Positions 32,879 through 41,182 of a stretch of 64,000 bases of DNA are shown in pieces. Each line of letters opens with the position of its first letter. Within the stretch, counting starts at the first letter, position 1. Source of the DNA: Glacieibacterium sp038210595 (GTDB taxonomy: Bacteria > Pseudomonadota > Alphaproteobacteria > Sphingomonadales > Sphingomonadaceae); assembly GCA_038210595.1 (NCBI GenBank), contig JBBQWN010000009.1, positions 1 to 64,000 on the forward strand. The letters are read 5' to 3'. The notes under the pieces are model-generated. The model saw only the letters and a list, made by a program, of their open reading frames with translations. It had not been told where the DNA came from and made no database searches. The position numbers and the translations under genes are program-made.

Positions 32879-33702
32879 GCGGTGGCGATGAAGGCGAGGC
32901 GGGTGTGGCCGGCGCGGACGCGGGCCGGGCTGTCGAGCTTGGCGGGCTCACCGTCGAACAGGGCGCGCACGAAGCGGCGGCCGACCAGCGTCACCTCGTC
33001 GACAGTCGCGACCGTGACGCCCGGCCCGGCGCGCCAGTCGCCGCGGATCCAGTCCCAGCCGAGGCGCACCGCATCGGCGATGCCCGCCGCGCTGACCGCC
33101 GAGACCTCCAGTCCGTCCGCGACCGGCTTGACGACGACCGCGCGGTGCTTGGCCGTTTGGCCCGCGATCCGGACCGTCCGGCTGAAGGTGCGCGACCAAG
33201 CCAGTCGCGCGGCCCGGACGGCGCGGGCAAGGCGGCCCTTGCGGACGTCCTCACGCGCATGAACCCAGGCCGCCGCCGGCCCGAGGATGATGCCGACCAT
33301 CGCGCGCTGGCTGCCGACAATGGCGATCGGCGGATGGACCAGCCGTGCCGCGCTCGCCGCCGCCAGGATTGCGTCGCGGTCGGCCTCACCGTGCAACGCC
33401 TTGGCAAGGCCGTTCATCGTGCCGCCGGGCAGCACCAGACACTGCCCCGACCAGTCGTCGGCAGCGGTCCAGGCGGCGTTGATGGTGCCGTCGCCGCCGC
33501 AGATCAGCAGCGTATCGGCCTGCACGCCATCAAGGTCCCGCGGCGTTGGCGCGGCGTCGCCGGGAAAGTCGGTCTCACCGGCGAGCGCGATACCACTCTC
33601 GGCCAGCTTCGCCTTCAGTCCCGCTGCCACAGTGTCGTCGGTCGAGCCCGACCCGGCGTTGACGACCAGCCAGACGCGGCGGAGGAGAGTAGAGTTGTTC
33701 AT
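32875..33702 (-). CDS. Diacylglycerol kinase-family lipid kinase
   Basis: A 275-residue protein of the YegS/DagK_cat family. The N-terminal VVNAGSGS motif and the nucleotide-binding GGDGTINAAW are diagnostic, with LPGGTMNGLAKAL following (the classic LPxGTxNdfa box). These enzymes phosphorylate diacylglycerol, sphingoid or related lipids at the membrane. It starts the two-gene unit with the metallophosphoesterase. In a sphingolipid-making host, a sphingoid substrate is worth testing, but nothing in the sequence proves it. Confidence 0.87.
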   Translation of the reverse strand: MNNSTLLRRVWLVVNAGSGSTDDTVAAGLKAKLAESGIALAGETDFPGDAAPTPRDLDGVQADTLLICGGDGTINAAWTAADDWSGQCLVLPGGTMNGLAKALHGEADRDAILAAASAARLVHPPIAIVGSQRAMVGIILGPAAAWVHAREDVRKGRLARAVRAARLAWSRTFSRTVRIAGQTAKHRAVVVKPVADGLEVSAVSAAGIADAVRLGWDWIRGDWRAGPGVTVATVDEVTLVGRRFVRALFDGEPAKLDSPARVRAGHTRLAFIATA

Positions 33703-33751
33703 CGTGCGGCATAACGCATGGCGTCGGGTTACGCCGCAAGTGGTCCGGGGC

Positions 33752-33964
33752 TCAGGCCTTTTTCAGACTGCCCGGCTTGTGCGCCGCGATGCCCCCGCTC
33801 TTGGCGGATTTGACGATGTACTCGGGATTGTCCTTCGACGCGGCGACCTTGTGGCCCTTGATCTGCGTCGGGCTCGTGACCTTCCGGACGACCTTGCCGA
33901 CGGGATGCCCGCCACTTGAATCCCATTCGACCTTGTCGCCGGCCTTGAAGCTCTTCTCCGCCAT
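33752..33964 (-). CDS. DUF2945 (HVA1/Tudor-like) protein
   Basis: A 70-residue protein of the DUF2945 family (hypervirulence-associated, Tudor-like barrel). It opens with FKAGDKVEWDSSGGHPVGKV and has the central PTQIKGHKVAASKDNPEYIVKS and the tail AAHKPGSLKK. Members are small, basic and of unknown role. It is isolated, transcribed leftward, between the lipid kinase and the xpaC-like gene. Confidence 0.85.
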   Translation of the reverse strand: MAEKSFKAGDKVEWDSSGGHPVGKVVRKVTSPTQIKGHKVAASKDNPEYIVKSAKSGGIAAHKPGSLKKA

Positions 33965-33999
33965 CGTGCATCTCCCTCAGAACGGGAGAAAGCGTCGCG

Positions 34000-34018
34000 G
34001 CGGGAAACCGGTTCCCGC
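34000..34018 (-). terminator. Hairpin downstream of xpaC-telA
   Basis: GCGGGAA (34000-34006) and TTCCCGC (34012-34018) form a 7-bp stem with a 5-nt loop directly after the xpaC-like stop on the minus strand. There is no clear U-run, so the terminator call is tentative. Confidence 0.4.
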
Positions 34019-34020
34019 GG

Positions 34021-34746
34021 CTATTCGACCACGTTCTCGGGCTTGTAGCGGTTTTCCAGGAACTTGCCCTGGACGAGGAAGGCGTCGCGATGCTCGGCCG
34101 CCAGCGCCTCGGACGCGCGGGCGAGCTCGGCGTCGACGGTCTTCAACCCCTCGACCAGCCGCGCCTCGATGCTGGGACCGCCGTCGGCGTCAGGGCTGCT
34201 GCGCATCGCGGGGGGCACTTTGGCATAGCGCTCGACCAGCTCGGGCAGGTGGGTGTTGAGGAGGCGGCTGACGTCCTGCGCGGTGGCGCTCATCTCGGGC
34301 ACCGCGGCAAGCTGCGGCCCGAGCGTGTTCAGCTGCGCCGAGATACGGTCGAGGGTGGGCGCGGCGAGGCGCGGCAGGTCGCGGCGGCGGGCGTCGAGGA
34401 AGATCTCGGTGCGGCGCGGCAGCTGGGCCGGCGGCGTCTTCTTCAGCTCGGCGGGCGCGACATCGGTATTGCCCAGCGGCAGCGAAGCCGCGATGATGAA
34501 CAGCAGCGGAATCAGCAGGACCGCCAGCGCAAAGCCGACGACGCCGATTGGCCCGATGAACAGCGAATAGGCGAGCAGCGCCAGCAGTTCGACTGCCACC
34601 GCAATGACCCCGCGCCGCGCCCGCCGCCCGGCGTTGGTCACGGTCCGCGCGATGCGCCTCGTCTGAGCCGTGCGGTTGACGCCGCCCGGCAGCCGGTCGA
34701 GCACTTCGTCGAAACGGGCGATGGCGCGGTCGACGTCGCGGGCCAT
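34021..34746 (-). CDS. xpaC: XpaC-like membrane protein
   Basis: A 241-residue protein with two close hydrophobic segments in the first half (GVIAVAVELLALLAYSLFIGPIG and FALAVLLIPLLFIIAASLPLG) and a long charged helical C-terminus ending FLVQGKFLENRYKPE. The plan and position directly after telA fit the XpaC family (5-bromo-4-chloroindolyl phosphate hydrolysis protein), which pairs with TelA in many bacteria. ATG 34746 lies 1 nt from the telA stop codon. Function is unclear; the pair is linked to envelope stress or toxic anion tolerance. Confidence 0.65.
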   Translation of the reverse strand: MARDVDRAIARFDEVLDRLPGGVNRTAQTRRIARTVTNAGRRARRGVIAVAVELLALLAYSLFIGPIGVVGFALAVLLIPLLFIIAASLPLGNTDVAPAELKKTPPAQLPRRTEIFLDARRRDLPRLAAPTLDRISAQLNTLGPQLAAVPEMSATAQDVSRLLNTHLPELVERYAKVPPAMRSSPDADGGPSIEARLVEGLKTVDAELARASEALAAEHRDAFLVQGKFLENRYKPENVVE

Positions 34747-34747
34747 G

Positions 34748-35959
34748 TCAGCCTTCCAGCGCCGCGAACGCCGGCGACGCGCCCGCCAGCGCCTTGTTCG
34801 ACGCACCCTCGGCGCGGGCGATATAGCCGCGCGATTTCTCGACCTCGCTGGTCAGCACATTAACCGTGGTCTTCATCGAATCAAGCGCCTGCAGCTTGAA
34901 AGTGTCGATGGCGTCCATGGTCGTGTAGATATTCTGGAACGCCCGCTGCAAAGTCGCGATCGGGATGGTGCTGCTGGCAGCCTGCTGGTGGATGACCGCG
35001 GTCTGGGTCTTCAAGAGCTCGCCGGTCGAGTCGATCATGCCGGCCGTGGTCGTGTTCAGCGCGGTGATCTGCTCCAGCACCAGCTTCTGCGCGGTCAGCG
35101 CCTGCGCCACGGTCACGGCGGTGCGGAGCGCGGCGACGGTGGTGGTGGAGGCGCGGTCGACGCCCTTCACCAGCTCGACATTGTTCTTCTTGACCAGATC
35201 GAGCGCCAGATAGCCCTGCACGCTGACCGCCATCTGGGTGAGCAGGTCGGTGGTGCGCTGGCGGATATAGAACAGCGCGCTCTCGCGGATCGCCTTGGCC
35301 TTGGCGGGGTCGGCGTATTCGATCTCGGCCGCCTTTGCCTCCAGCTGCGCATCCAGTGTCTTGGAGACGTGGATCATCTGCTCCAGCTTGCCCATGGTCT
35401 TCCACAGGTTCTGGCGCTCGAGGTCGACGGCGGCGTTATCGTGCAGCAGCTCGTCCTTGCCGGCCGCGAGGCGCGACAGGATGGCGCTGATGTTCGACTG
35501 CGCCGACTTGTAGCTGTCGAAATAGCCGCGCAGCTTGTTGCCGCCGAACGGGATCAGCCCGAACATCTTCTTGCGGGTGAGGAGGTTGCCGCGCCGGCCC
35601 GGATCGAGGTCCTCGATGGTGGCGCGCAGCTCGGTCAGGTTCGCGCCGATGCCGGTGTCGCGGTCCATGGCGCGCACCGGCCGGTCGAGGAAGCGGTTGG
35701 ACTGGCCCGCAGCCTCCGCGATCTCGCGCGCGCCGAGGTTGGTCAGCTGGTCGACCTTGGCCCCGAACGCCGGCGACGCCGCGTCCTCCGCCACCAGTTC
35801 CGCGATGAACTTCTCGACATTGGCGTCGAGCTTGGTCCGCGTCGCATCGTCGACCGGCACGAGGCCCGACGCCTTCTCCGGCGCGACCACCGCGACGGGG
35901 GCGGGCGGCGTCAGCGTGATGGTCGGCTCGGCAGTGGTCGTCGGGGCCTGGGTGGCCAT
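34748..35959 (-). CDS. telA: Toxic anion resistance protein TelA
   Basis: A 403-residue protein of the TelA/KlaA family. Long helical stretches carry the hallmark segments GNLLTRKKMFGLIPFGGNKL and NLWKTMGKLEQMIHVSKTLD, YIRQRTTDLLTQMAVSVQGYLALDLVKKNN. A Thr/Pro/Ala-rich N-terminal tail precedes it. The family was named for tellurite resistance, but a general role in envelope integrity is likelier. ATG 35959 is chosen because the tail starts with MATQAP; an upstream 17-residue extension is unsupported. It is divergent from the acyl-CoA ligase. Confidence 0.93.
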   Translation of the reverse strand: MATQAPTTTAEPTITLTPPAPVAVVAPEKASGLVPVDDATRTKLDANVEKFIAELVAEDAASPAFGAKVDQLTNLGAREIAEAAGQSNRFLDRPVRAMDRDTGIGANLTELRATIEDLDPGRRGNLLTRKKMFGLIPFGGNKLRGYFDSYKSAQSNISAILSRLAAGKDELLHDNAAVDLERQNLWKTMGKLEQMIHVSKTLDAQLEAKAAEIEYADPAKAKAIRESALFYIRQRTTDLLTQMAVSVQGYLALDLVKKNNVELVKGVDRASTTTVAALRTAVTVAQALTAQKLVLEQITALNTTTAGMIDSTGELLKTQTAVIHQQAASSTIPIATLQRAFQNIYTTMDAIDTFKLQALDSMKTTVNVLTSEVEKSRGYIARAEGASNKALAGASPAFAALEG

Positions 35960-36074
35960 GGGGCAAAGCTCCGTGGTTGCGAAGACGAGGGTTAGCAGAT
36001 CGGAACGCAACGCTCTACTGTGTTGCCGGGCTATGTCGGTAGCCTTGCGCCGGATGCAAGATTAGGGTCACGCC

Positions 36075-37601
36075 ATGACCAGCGCCACCGACCTGCTCGC
36101 CCAGCCCTTCGGCACCCTGCCCGACCTCATCCGCGCGCACGCCGCCGCGGACCCGGCGCGCATCGCCTTCATCGTCGGGAAGGAGTGCCTGCCCTACGGC
36201 AACCTCGACCGCTGGATGGACAGCGTCGCGGCCCGCCTGCAAGCGCTGGGTATCGGCCCCGGCGGCACCGTGGCGATCTGCGCCTATACCTCGATTGCCT
36301 ATGCCGCGACGTTCCTGGGGGCGCTGCGGGCCGGGGTCGCCGTCGCGCCGATCGCGCCGTCGTCGACGCCCGCGCAGATCGCCGCGATGGTCGCCGACAG
36401 CGGCGCGGGCGTCTATTTCACCGATGCCGCCGTCGCCGCCGAAACCGCGGCCGAGGCCATCGCCACCCCGACCGTGCGCCTCGACGATACGCCGGCCTAT
36501 CGCGCCTGGCTCGGCGACGCGCCGTTCAGCGCGCCCGAAATCGCGCCGCAGACGCCGTTCAACGTCATCTATTCCAGCGGCACGACGGGGACGCCGAAGG
36601 GCATCGTCCACAGCCATGCGATGCGCTGGGGCCATATCACCGGCGGCGTGCCGCTGGGCTATGGCCCGCAGTCGGTGACACTGCTGTCGACGCCGCTCTA
36701 TTCCAACACCACGATGGCGAGCTTCCTGCCCGCGCTGGGCGGCGGCGGCACGGTGGTGCTGATGCCGAAGTTCGATGCGCTGGAGTATCTCCGCCTCGCC
36801 GAACGGCACCGCATGACCCACACCATGCTGGTCCCGGTCCAGTACCGCCGCCTGATGGCGCTGCCGGAGTTCGACGGCTTCGACCTGGCGTCGACGGTGT
36901 GCAAGTTCTGCACCTCGGCGCCCTTCCCCGCCGCGCTGAAGGCGGATGTGCTGGCGCGCTGGCCGGGCGGGCTGGTCGAGTATTTCGGCATGACCGAGGG
37001 CGGCGGCCTGTGCGTGCTGCAGGCGCACAAGCACCCCGACAAGCTGCACACCGTCGGCCAGCCGGCGCCCGGCCACGACATGCGGGTGCTGGGCGAGGAC
37101 GGGACCGAGCTGCCGCCGGGCGAAGTCGGCGAGATCGTCGGCCATTCCGCCGGCACCATGCTCGGCTATCTGAACCAGCCAGCGAAGACGCGCGAGGCGC
37201 AGTGGACCGCGCCCGACGGCCGCGTGTTCATGCGCACCGGCGATGTCGGGCGCTTCGATGCGGACGGCTTCCTAACGCTGATGGACCGCAAGAAGGACAT
37301 GATCATCTCCGGCGGCTTCAATATCTACCCGAGCGACATCGAGGCGGTGATGGTGCAGCACCCCGACGTCGTCGAGGCGGCGGTGGTCGGCGTACCCAGC
37401 GACGCCTGGGGCGAGACCCCGGTGGCGTTCGTGGCGCTGCGCGGCGGCGAGCCGGAGGCGGTCCGCGAATGGACCAACGCCCAGCTCGGCAAGACCCAGC
37501 GCCTCAGCGCCATCGCGGTGGTCGACGCCCTCCCCCGCAGCGCCATCGGCAAGGTGCTGAAGCGGGAACTCAGGGACGGGTGGAACGGGGTGACTGGCTA
37601 G
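36075..37601 (+). CDS. AMP-forming acyl-CoA ligase
   Basis: A 508-residue member of the ANL superfamily, forming acyl-CoA from a carboxylic acid, ATP and CoA. The P-loop-like YSSGTTGTPKG, the YFGMTEGGG motif, RTGDVGRFDADGFLTLMDRKKDMII (core hinge) and SAIGKVLKREL with the catalytic Lys are all present. The exact acid cannot be read from sequence; medium or long-chain fatty acid or an aromatic acid is possible. Divergent from telA with a 115-bp shared promoter region. Confidence 0.92.
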   Translation: MTSATDLLAQPFGTLPDLIRAHAAADPARIAFIVGKECLPYGNLDRWMDSVAARLQALGIGPGGTVAICAYTSIAYAATFLGALRAGVAVAPIAPSSTPAQIAAMVADSGAGVYFTDAAVAAETAAEAIATPTVRLDDTPAYRAWLGDAPFSAPEIAPQTPFNVIYSSGTTGTPKGIVHSHAMRWGHITGGVPLGYGPQSVTLLSTPLYSNTTMASFLPALGGGGTVVLMPKFDALEYLRLAERHRMTHTMLVPVQYRRLMALPEFDGFDLASTVCKFCTSAPFPAALKADVLARWPGGLVEYFGMTEGGGLCVLQAHKHPDKLHTVGQPAPGHDMRVLGEDGTELPPGEVGEIVGHSAGTMLGYLNQPAKTREAQWTAPDGRVFMRTGDVGRFDADGFLTLMDRKKDMIISGGFNIYPSDIEAVMVQHPDVVEAAVVGVPSDAWGETPVAFVALRGGEPEAVREWTNAQLGKTQRLSAIAVVDALPRSAIGKVLKRELRDGWNGVTG

Positions 37602-37678
37602 AGCGGATTTTCGGGAATGTCCGCAATTGGTGGAAAGCTGACCTTTCGTGGATGAGCGCCGCAGCGTAGTCAGGTAAA

Positions 37679-37894
37679 ATGGAGCCATACAGCAAGCTCC
37701 TTCTCTGGTCCTTGATCTTCGCATTTGCGTGGGTCTGGATGATTGTAAGTGACTGGCGGAGCGGTCAGCTCGGATGGAGTTTCGCCCGCTTGCGCCGGTC
37801 CGACCGGCCAAAGCTCTTCTGGTTTGTCTTTGCTGCGCAACACTGCCTGATGCTTCTATGTTTCGTGACGCTCGCGGACACGATTCTCGCTTAG
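37679..37894 (+). CDS. Small two-span membrane protein
   Basis: A 71-residue hydrophobic protein with two likely membrane helices (LLLWSLIFAFAWVWMIVS and LFWFVFAAQHCLMLLCFVTLAD) joined by a basic loop rich in Arg. No family recognised. Composition is lower in GC than the surroundings, as in the neighbouring methyltransferase gene. Ribosome site is a weak AGG. The call rests on the membrane pattern only. Confidence 0.5.
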   Translation: MEPYSKLLLWSLIFAFAWVWMIVSDWRSGQLGWSFARLRRSDRPKLFWFVFAAQHCLMLLCFVTLADTILA

Positions 37895-37900
37895 CGATAG

Positions 37901-38020
37901 ACGACTGCAAGTGGGGCGGCAGCTGCCCTGCGGCTTTCCCGCCCCATAGCTGCCGGTCCGCTTTCGCGAAAGCCGTGACAATCCGCACGGCGGGAACGAC
38001 CGGGAATGGTGGCTAGCGGA
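37901..38020. repeat. Intergenic repeat, copy A
   Basis: About 120 bp upstream of the TrmH-like gene, matching copy B downstream with roughly three-quarters identity by eye. Shared parts include GGTCCGCTTT and a perfect 24-nt stretch at 37989-38012 (containing GGGAACGACCGGGAATGGTG). Both copies lie in the same orientation and bracket the gene. Confidence 0.65.
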
Positions 38021-38042
38021 CGCAGGCGTGCTATTGTCAGTC

Positions 38043-38696
38043 ATGGAAGAAAGGACCACATCGAAGCCTACTGTGCGGAAACGGGCGGAGGAGATCAAAC
38101 AATTCCGCTGCAAAAACTTGATCGCCGTAATTGAAAATCCCACTGACATTAAGAATATCGGCACGGTCATTCGAAACGTTAACGCGCTCGGTGTGGAGAA
38201 AGTATACGTCGTCGATCCGCATCGCGCGTTGCCGGATGATTGGCAGGAACTGCGTGAACGCAAATCAATTTCGAAGACGTCAGTCTCCGCTGTAAAATGG
38301 ACCTTTGTTAAGCGGTTTGACAGCACCGATTCGTGTTTTGACCATCTTGAAAAGAAGGGTTTCAAATCGCTCGTCACTTCGCCTCACGTGAAAGGCAAGA
38401 CTAGTATATACCTGCATGAGGGAGACTTTACCTTGCACAGCAAGTTGGCGGTCTGGTTTGGCAGCGAAGCGACTGGGATAAGCGAACGGGCCGTCGAGCG
38501 AAGCGAAATGTGCGTCAGTATTCCAATGTTCGGTATGGTCGAGAGCCTCAACCTCGGGACTAGTTCAGGAATTGTCCTATACGAGGTGACAAAGCAAAGG
38601 CGGGAATATCAAAGTCGGTATAGGCTACGTGACAAGAGGGGTGAAAGGGCGATTCCTCTCCCGACAGTCATAGAGCCGAAAGGCGCGCAATCTTAA
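38043..38696 (+). CDS. TrmH/SpoU-family RNA 2'-O-methyltransferase
   Basis: A 217-residue SPOUT methyltransferase. Motif 1 is NIGTVIRNVNALGV with the catalytic Asn and Arg, motif 2 is FGSEATGIS, and motif 3 (SAM knot) is IPMFGMVESLNLGTSSG. It should transfer a methyl group to a ribose 2'-OH in tRNA or rRNA. The gene is clearly lower in GC than its neighbours and is bracketed by related repeats, so it looks imported. The start is uncertain: ATG 38043 has no strong ribosome site, and GTG 38028 is possible. Confidence 0.88.
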   Translation: MEERTTSKPTVRKRAEEIKQFRCKNLIAVIENPTDIKNIGTVIRNVNALGVEKVYVVDPHRALPDDWQELRERKSISKTSVSAVKWTFVKRFDSTDSCFDHLEKKGFKSLVTSPHVKGKTSIYLHEGDFTLHSKLAVWFGSEATGISERAVERSEMCVSIPMFGMVESLNLGTSSGIVLYEVTKQRREYQSRYRLRDKRGERAIPLPTVIEPKGAQS

Positions 38697-38815
38697 CGAC
38701 CGCAACTGGGCGATTGCCGACCGGCAGCTTTCCCGCCCGAAAGCTTCCGGTCCGCTTTTGGAGAGCGCCATAATCATAGGCGGGGCGGGAACGACCGGGA
38801 ATGGTGGGAAGCGGT
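38696..38815. repeat. Intergenic repeat, copy B
   Basis: Begins at the TrmH-like stop and matches copy A. The perfect 24-nt core lies at 38784-38807. A further 16-nt piece GACCGCAACTGGGCGA (38698-38713) recurs at 39092-39107, showing a third, partial copy beyond the next ORF. Confidence 0.65.
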
Positions 38816-38826
38816 CTTCTCCCCGC

Positions 38827-38855
38827 CGTCATGCTGAAACAAGTTCAGTGTGACG
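38827..38855. repeat. Hairpin between convergent genes
   Basis: CGTCATGCTGAA (38827-38838) and TTCAGTGTGACG (38844-38855) form a 12-bp stem with two G-T wobbles and a 5-nt loop. It lies between the TrmH-like gene and a small ORF on the other strand. It may act as a bidirectional terminator and looks like a common intergenic palindrome of this group. Confidence 0.55.
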
Positions 38856-38878
38856 ATTTAGATGACTGGAAGTGGGTC

Positions 38879-39064
38879 TTAACTGCCGTCCGCCCGTTTT
38901 CGGCCGGACTTACGCCACAACGCGAGGTCGATGATCGCGCTCATTACGAACACGGCGGCTAAGCCTAATCCCCAACCGCCGTGTCTGAACCAGTCGAAAA
39001 GGTTCAGACCGGCACATGCAAGCGCGAGGATAACTAGCGCAAAGTGTATTGTCGTGCGGCTCAT
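38879..39064 (-). CDS. Small two-span membrane protein
   Basis: A 61-residue protein with two likely membrane helices (IHFALVILALACAGLNLFDWF and GLGLAAVFVMSAIIDLALW) and a basic C-terminal tail. No family recognised. It sits in the lower-GC patch with the repeats. Ribosome site poor, so the gene is plausible rather than proven. Confidence 0.5.
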   Translation of the reverse strand: MSRTTIHFALVILALACAGLNLFDWFRHGGWGLGLAAVFVMSAIIDLALWRKSGRKRADGS

Positions 39065-39340
39065 CCCGACAGTAAATCATGGACGGCGAATGACCGCAAC
39101 TGGGCGAAAGCAGACTTCCGACATCCAAATCTGAACGCCTGAGCGCAATCCGGCTCGGCGATAGCCTGCCCCGCAGCGCCATCGGAAACGCGTCGAAACG
39201 CGAACGCCGGGACAGCGCGTCGAAGCCATCATAATTAATTTTCGATGTGTAGCGTCTTCACGGAAACTTTTTGAAATCCGCCCCCGTAATGTATCATGCC
39301 GGTGTCGACGCCTGAGTCGACAGGGCTCGGGGGCGTGCCA

Positions 39341-39505
39341 ATGACTGAACCATCGATGACCGTGCCGTGGCGGAGCGCGCCGGAACGGCGCGCGCCGGCG
39401 GCGCGGCGCAAGACGTCGGTGATGGCGGCGTTGAAGGCGCGGGTGAAGCGCCTGTGGCATGCCGCCTGGTACCTCGGCGACGATCCCGCCGACGACAATT
39501 TCTAG
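39341..39505 (+). CDS. Small basic hypothetical protein
   Basis: A 54-residue protein, basic in the middle (Arg/Lys about one quarter) with an acidic end DDPADDNF. ATG 39341 is preceded by CTCGGGGGCGTGCC with a usable G-rich ribosome site. Its TAG directly abuts the convergent transglutaminase stop, a pattern common among real gene pairs in this window, which favours a true gene. Function unknown. Confidence 0.45.
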   Translation: MTEPSMTVPWRSAPERRAPAARRKTSVMAALKARVKRLWHAAWYLGDDPADDNF

Positions 39506-40276
39506 CTACAGCTCGACCACGCTGACCCGCATCGCGATCGGCTCGACCGCGCCGCTGGTGGTCAGGAAGGCGATGTCGGCCGCGTCGCGGCCGTGGGCGA
39601 TGCGGATCAGGCCCGCCACCGGCGCGAGCCCCGTCGGATCGACCAGCCACCAGCCATCGCCGAGCCAGACTTCGAACACCGCGTGGAAATCGGGCGGGTC
39701 GAGCGCCAGCGCATAGGCCGCGACCGCACGCGCCGGGATGCCGCCGGCGCGGCACAGCGCGATGCCGAGGAGGGTGAAGTCGCGGCACACCCCGGCGCGG
39801 TCGACGAAGGTCTGCTCGGCGGTGGTCTGCGGGGTCGACACGCCGTGGGTATAGTCGAGATGGTCCTGGATCCAGGCGATGATCGCCAGCACCTTGGCAC
39901 CGCCCGACAGCGCCCCGAACTCGCGCGCCGTGAAGCGCAGGAACTGGTCGGCGGGGCAGTAACGGCTCGGCATCAGATAGGGCAGCACGTCGGCGGGCAG
40001 CTCGCTCCATTCGTGCTGGACCAGCTCGGCATGGATTTCGGCGCGCGGCTCGACCTCGACGACGGCGTGATAGGCGATCTCGACATCGCCCTCGACGACG
40101 CCGCGCAGCAGCCGGCCGTCGTCGAGCTCGTCGGCTGTCAGCGCGTGGTGCGGCGTGACGGTCAGGCCCTCGGAGATGATGGTCTGGCCCGGCGCGTGCG
40201 CGACCTGGACCTTGGCCATGATCTCGGTCGGCGCGAGGTAGCGGTTCGCGACGTGCGATTGGGCGAGCAGGCGCAT
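39506..40276 (-). CDS. Transglutaminase-like protein
   Basis: A 256-residue protein with an N-terminal beta region and a transglutaminase/protease-like catalytic core. The Cys is in AGVCRDFTLLGIALCR, the His in DFHAVFEVWLGDGWWLVD and the Asp in VDPTG. The class includes cysteine proteases and amide-bond enzymes; the substrate is unknown. It follows DUF2891 by 9 nt on the same strand, so the two are likely coexpressed. Confidence 0.87.
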   Translation of the reverse strand: MRLLAQSHVANRYLAPTEIMAKVQVAHAPGQTIISEGLTVTPHHALTADELDDGRLLRGVVEGDVEIAYHAVVEVEPRAEIHAELVQHEWSELPADVLPYLMPSRYCPADQFLRFTAREFGALSGGAKVLAIIAWIQDHLDYTHGVSTPQTTAEQTFVDRAGVCRDFTLLGIALCRAGGIPARAVAAYALALDPPDFHAVFEVWLGDGWWLVDPTGLAPVAGLIRIAHGRDAADIAFLTTSGAVEPIAMRVSVVEL

Positions 40277-40285
40277 GGCATCTTT

Positions 40286-41092
40286 CTAGGCAGAGGTGTC
40301 GGGGCTGTCGGGAAGCAGCGCCAGCAGAGCGAAGCAGGCGGCCCAGGGTTCCGCCGCCAGCCCCGGCAGCGCGGCGGCGAGGTGGCGGTCGGCGGCGGCG
40401 TGGACGACATGGCTGAGGGGCAGCCGCTCACCGATGGCGCGCCAGCTCCACGCCCGGCCGAGATTGAGCGCCGGCAGGCCCCGGGCCGGCTCGAACAGCA
40501 CCGGCGGCAGCGCATCGTCCAGGCCCGGCAGCAGCGCCGCCAGCCACGGCTCGAACTCGCCGCGCGGCAGCAGCCGGAGCATGGCGTGCGCCTCGCTCAG
40601 GATCGGTGACAGCTGGGCGTCGGCGTCGGGCTCCCACACCTGCGCGGCGCGGTCGCGGCCGAACCAGCGCCGCGCCAGCGCGGTCAGCGCCAGCGCCAGT
40701 TCCGGATCGTGGCGCGTCGCCCAGGCGTGGCCGTGGATCATCGCAAAGCCGCTGTTGGCGGCGTTGCCGGCCCGCACCGGATAGGCGGCATTGCGGACCC
40801 AGAGGTGCGCCGCCCGCACCGCGGCCCGCGCCTGCGCGTCGAGGGCGCCCGCCCACGACTGGCGGTGCCGCCGCATCTCGGCATGCAGCGTCAGCTGCCA
40901 CGCCCAGCCGCCAGCCATGGCTTCGTCGACGCCGAAGCGCCCCATCGCGCGGTCGCGCACCGCCTCTGCCTCGGGCAGCGCCGGCCACGCCCGCGCGCAG
41001 GTCAGCAGCGTCCACCAGCCGGCGGCATCGACGGTGTCCTGCGCCAGCGTCAGCGCCATCAGGCGCGCGGCGATCGCCGGCGTCAGCTGCAT
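40286..41092 (-). CDS. DUF2891-family protein
   Basis: A 268-residue protein of the DUF2891 family, recognised by AAYPVRAGNAANSGFAMIHG, ALARRWFGRDRAAQVWEPDADAQLSPILSE and ALNLGRAWSWRAIGERL. The family has an alpha/alpha-barrel-like look but no known reaction. Members are usually about 330 residues and carry an early Trp-His signature (FDWHSAVHGHW-like) that is absent here; the N-terminal region is short and diverged. ATG 41092 follows GGGAGG and is well supported, so the shortness is not a start error. Confidence 0.75.
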   Translation of the reverse strand: MQLTPAIAARLMALTLAQDTVDAAGWWTLLTCARAWPALPEAEAVRDRAMGRFGVDEAMAGGWAWQLTLHAEMRRHRQSWAGALDAQARAAVRAAHLWVRNAAYPVRAGNAANSGFAMIHGHAWATRHDPELALALTALARRWFGRDRAAQVWEPDADAQLSPILSEAHAMLRLLPRGEFEPWLAALLPGLDDALPPVLFEPARGLPALNLGRAWSWRAIGERLPLSHVVHAAADRHLAAALPGLAAEPWAACFALLALLPDSPDTSA

Positions 41093-41182
41093 CTTGCCTC
41101 CCTGTTGCGGTGCGACCATAGCCGGGGCCGGTGCCGCCGCAACCACCGGGTGGTTAACGCCGGCCGAAGTGTAGGATTCCCG

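Noticed and set aside
36020..37669. 549-codon frame overlapping the acyl-CoA ligase
   Set aside because: Out-of-frame shadow; the ligase frame has all ANL motifs and a normal start.
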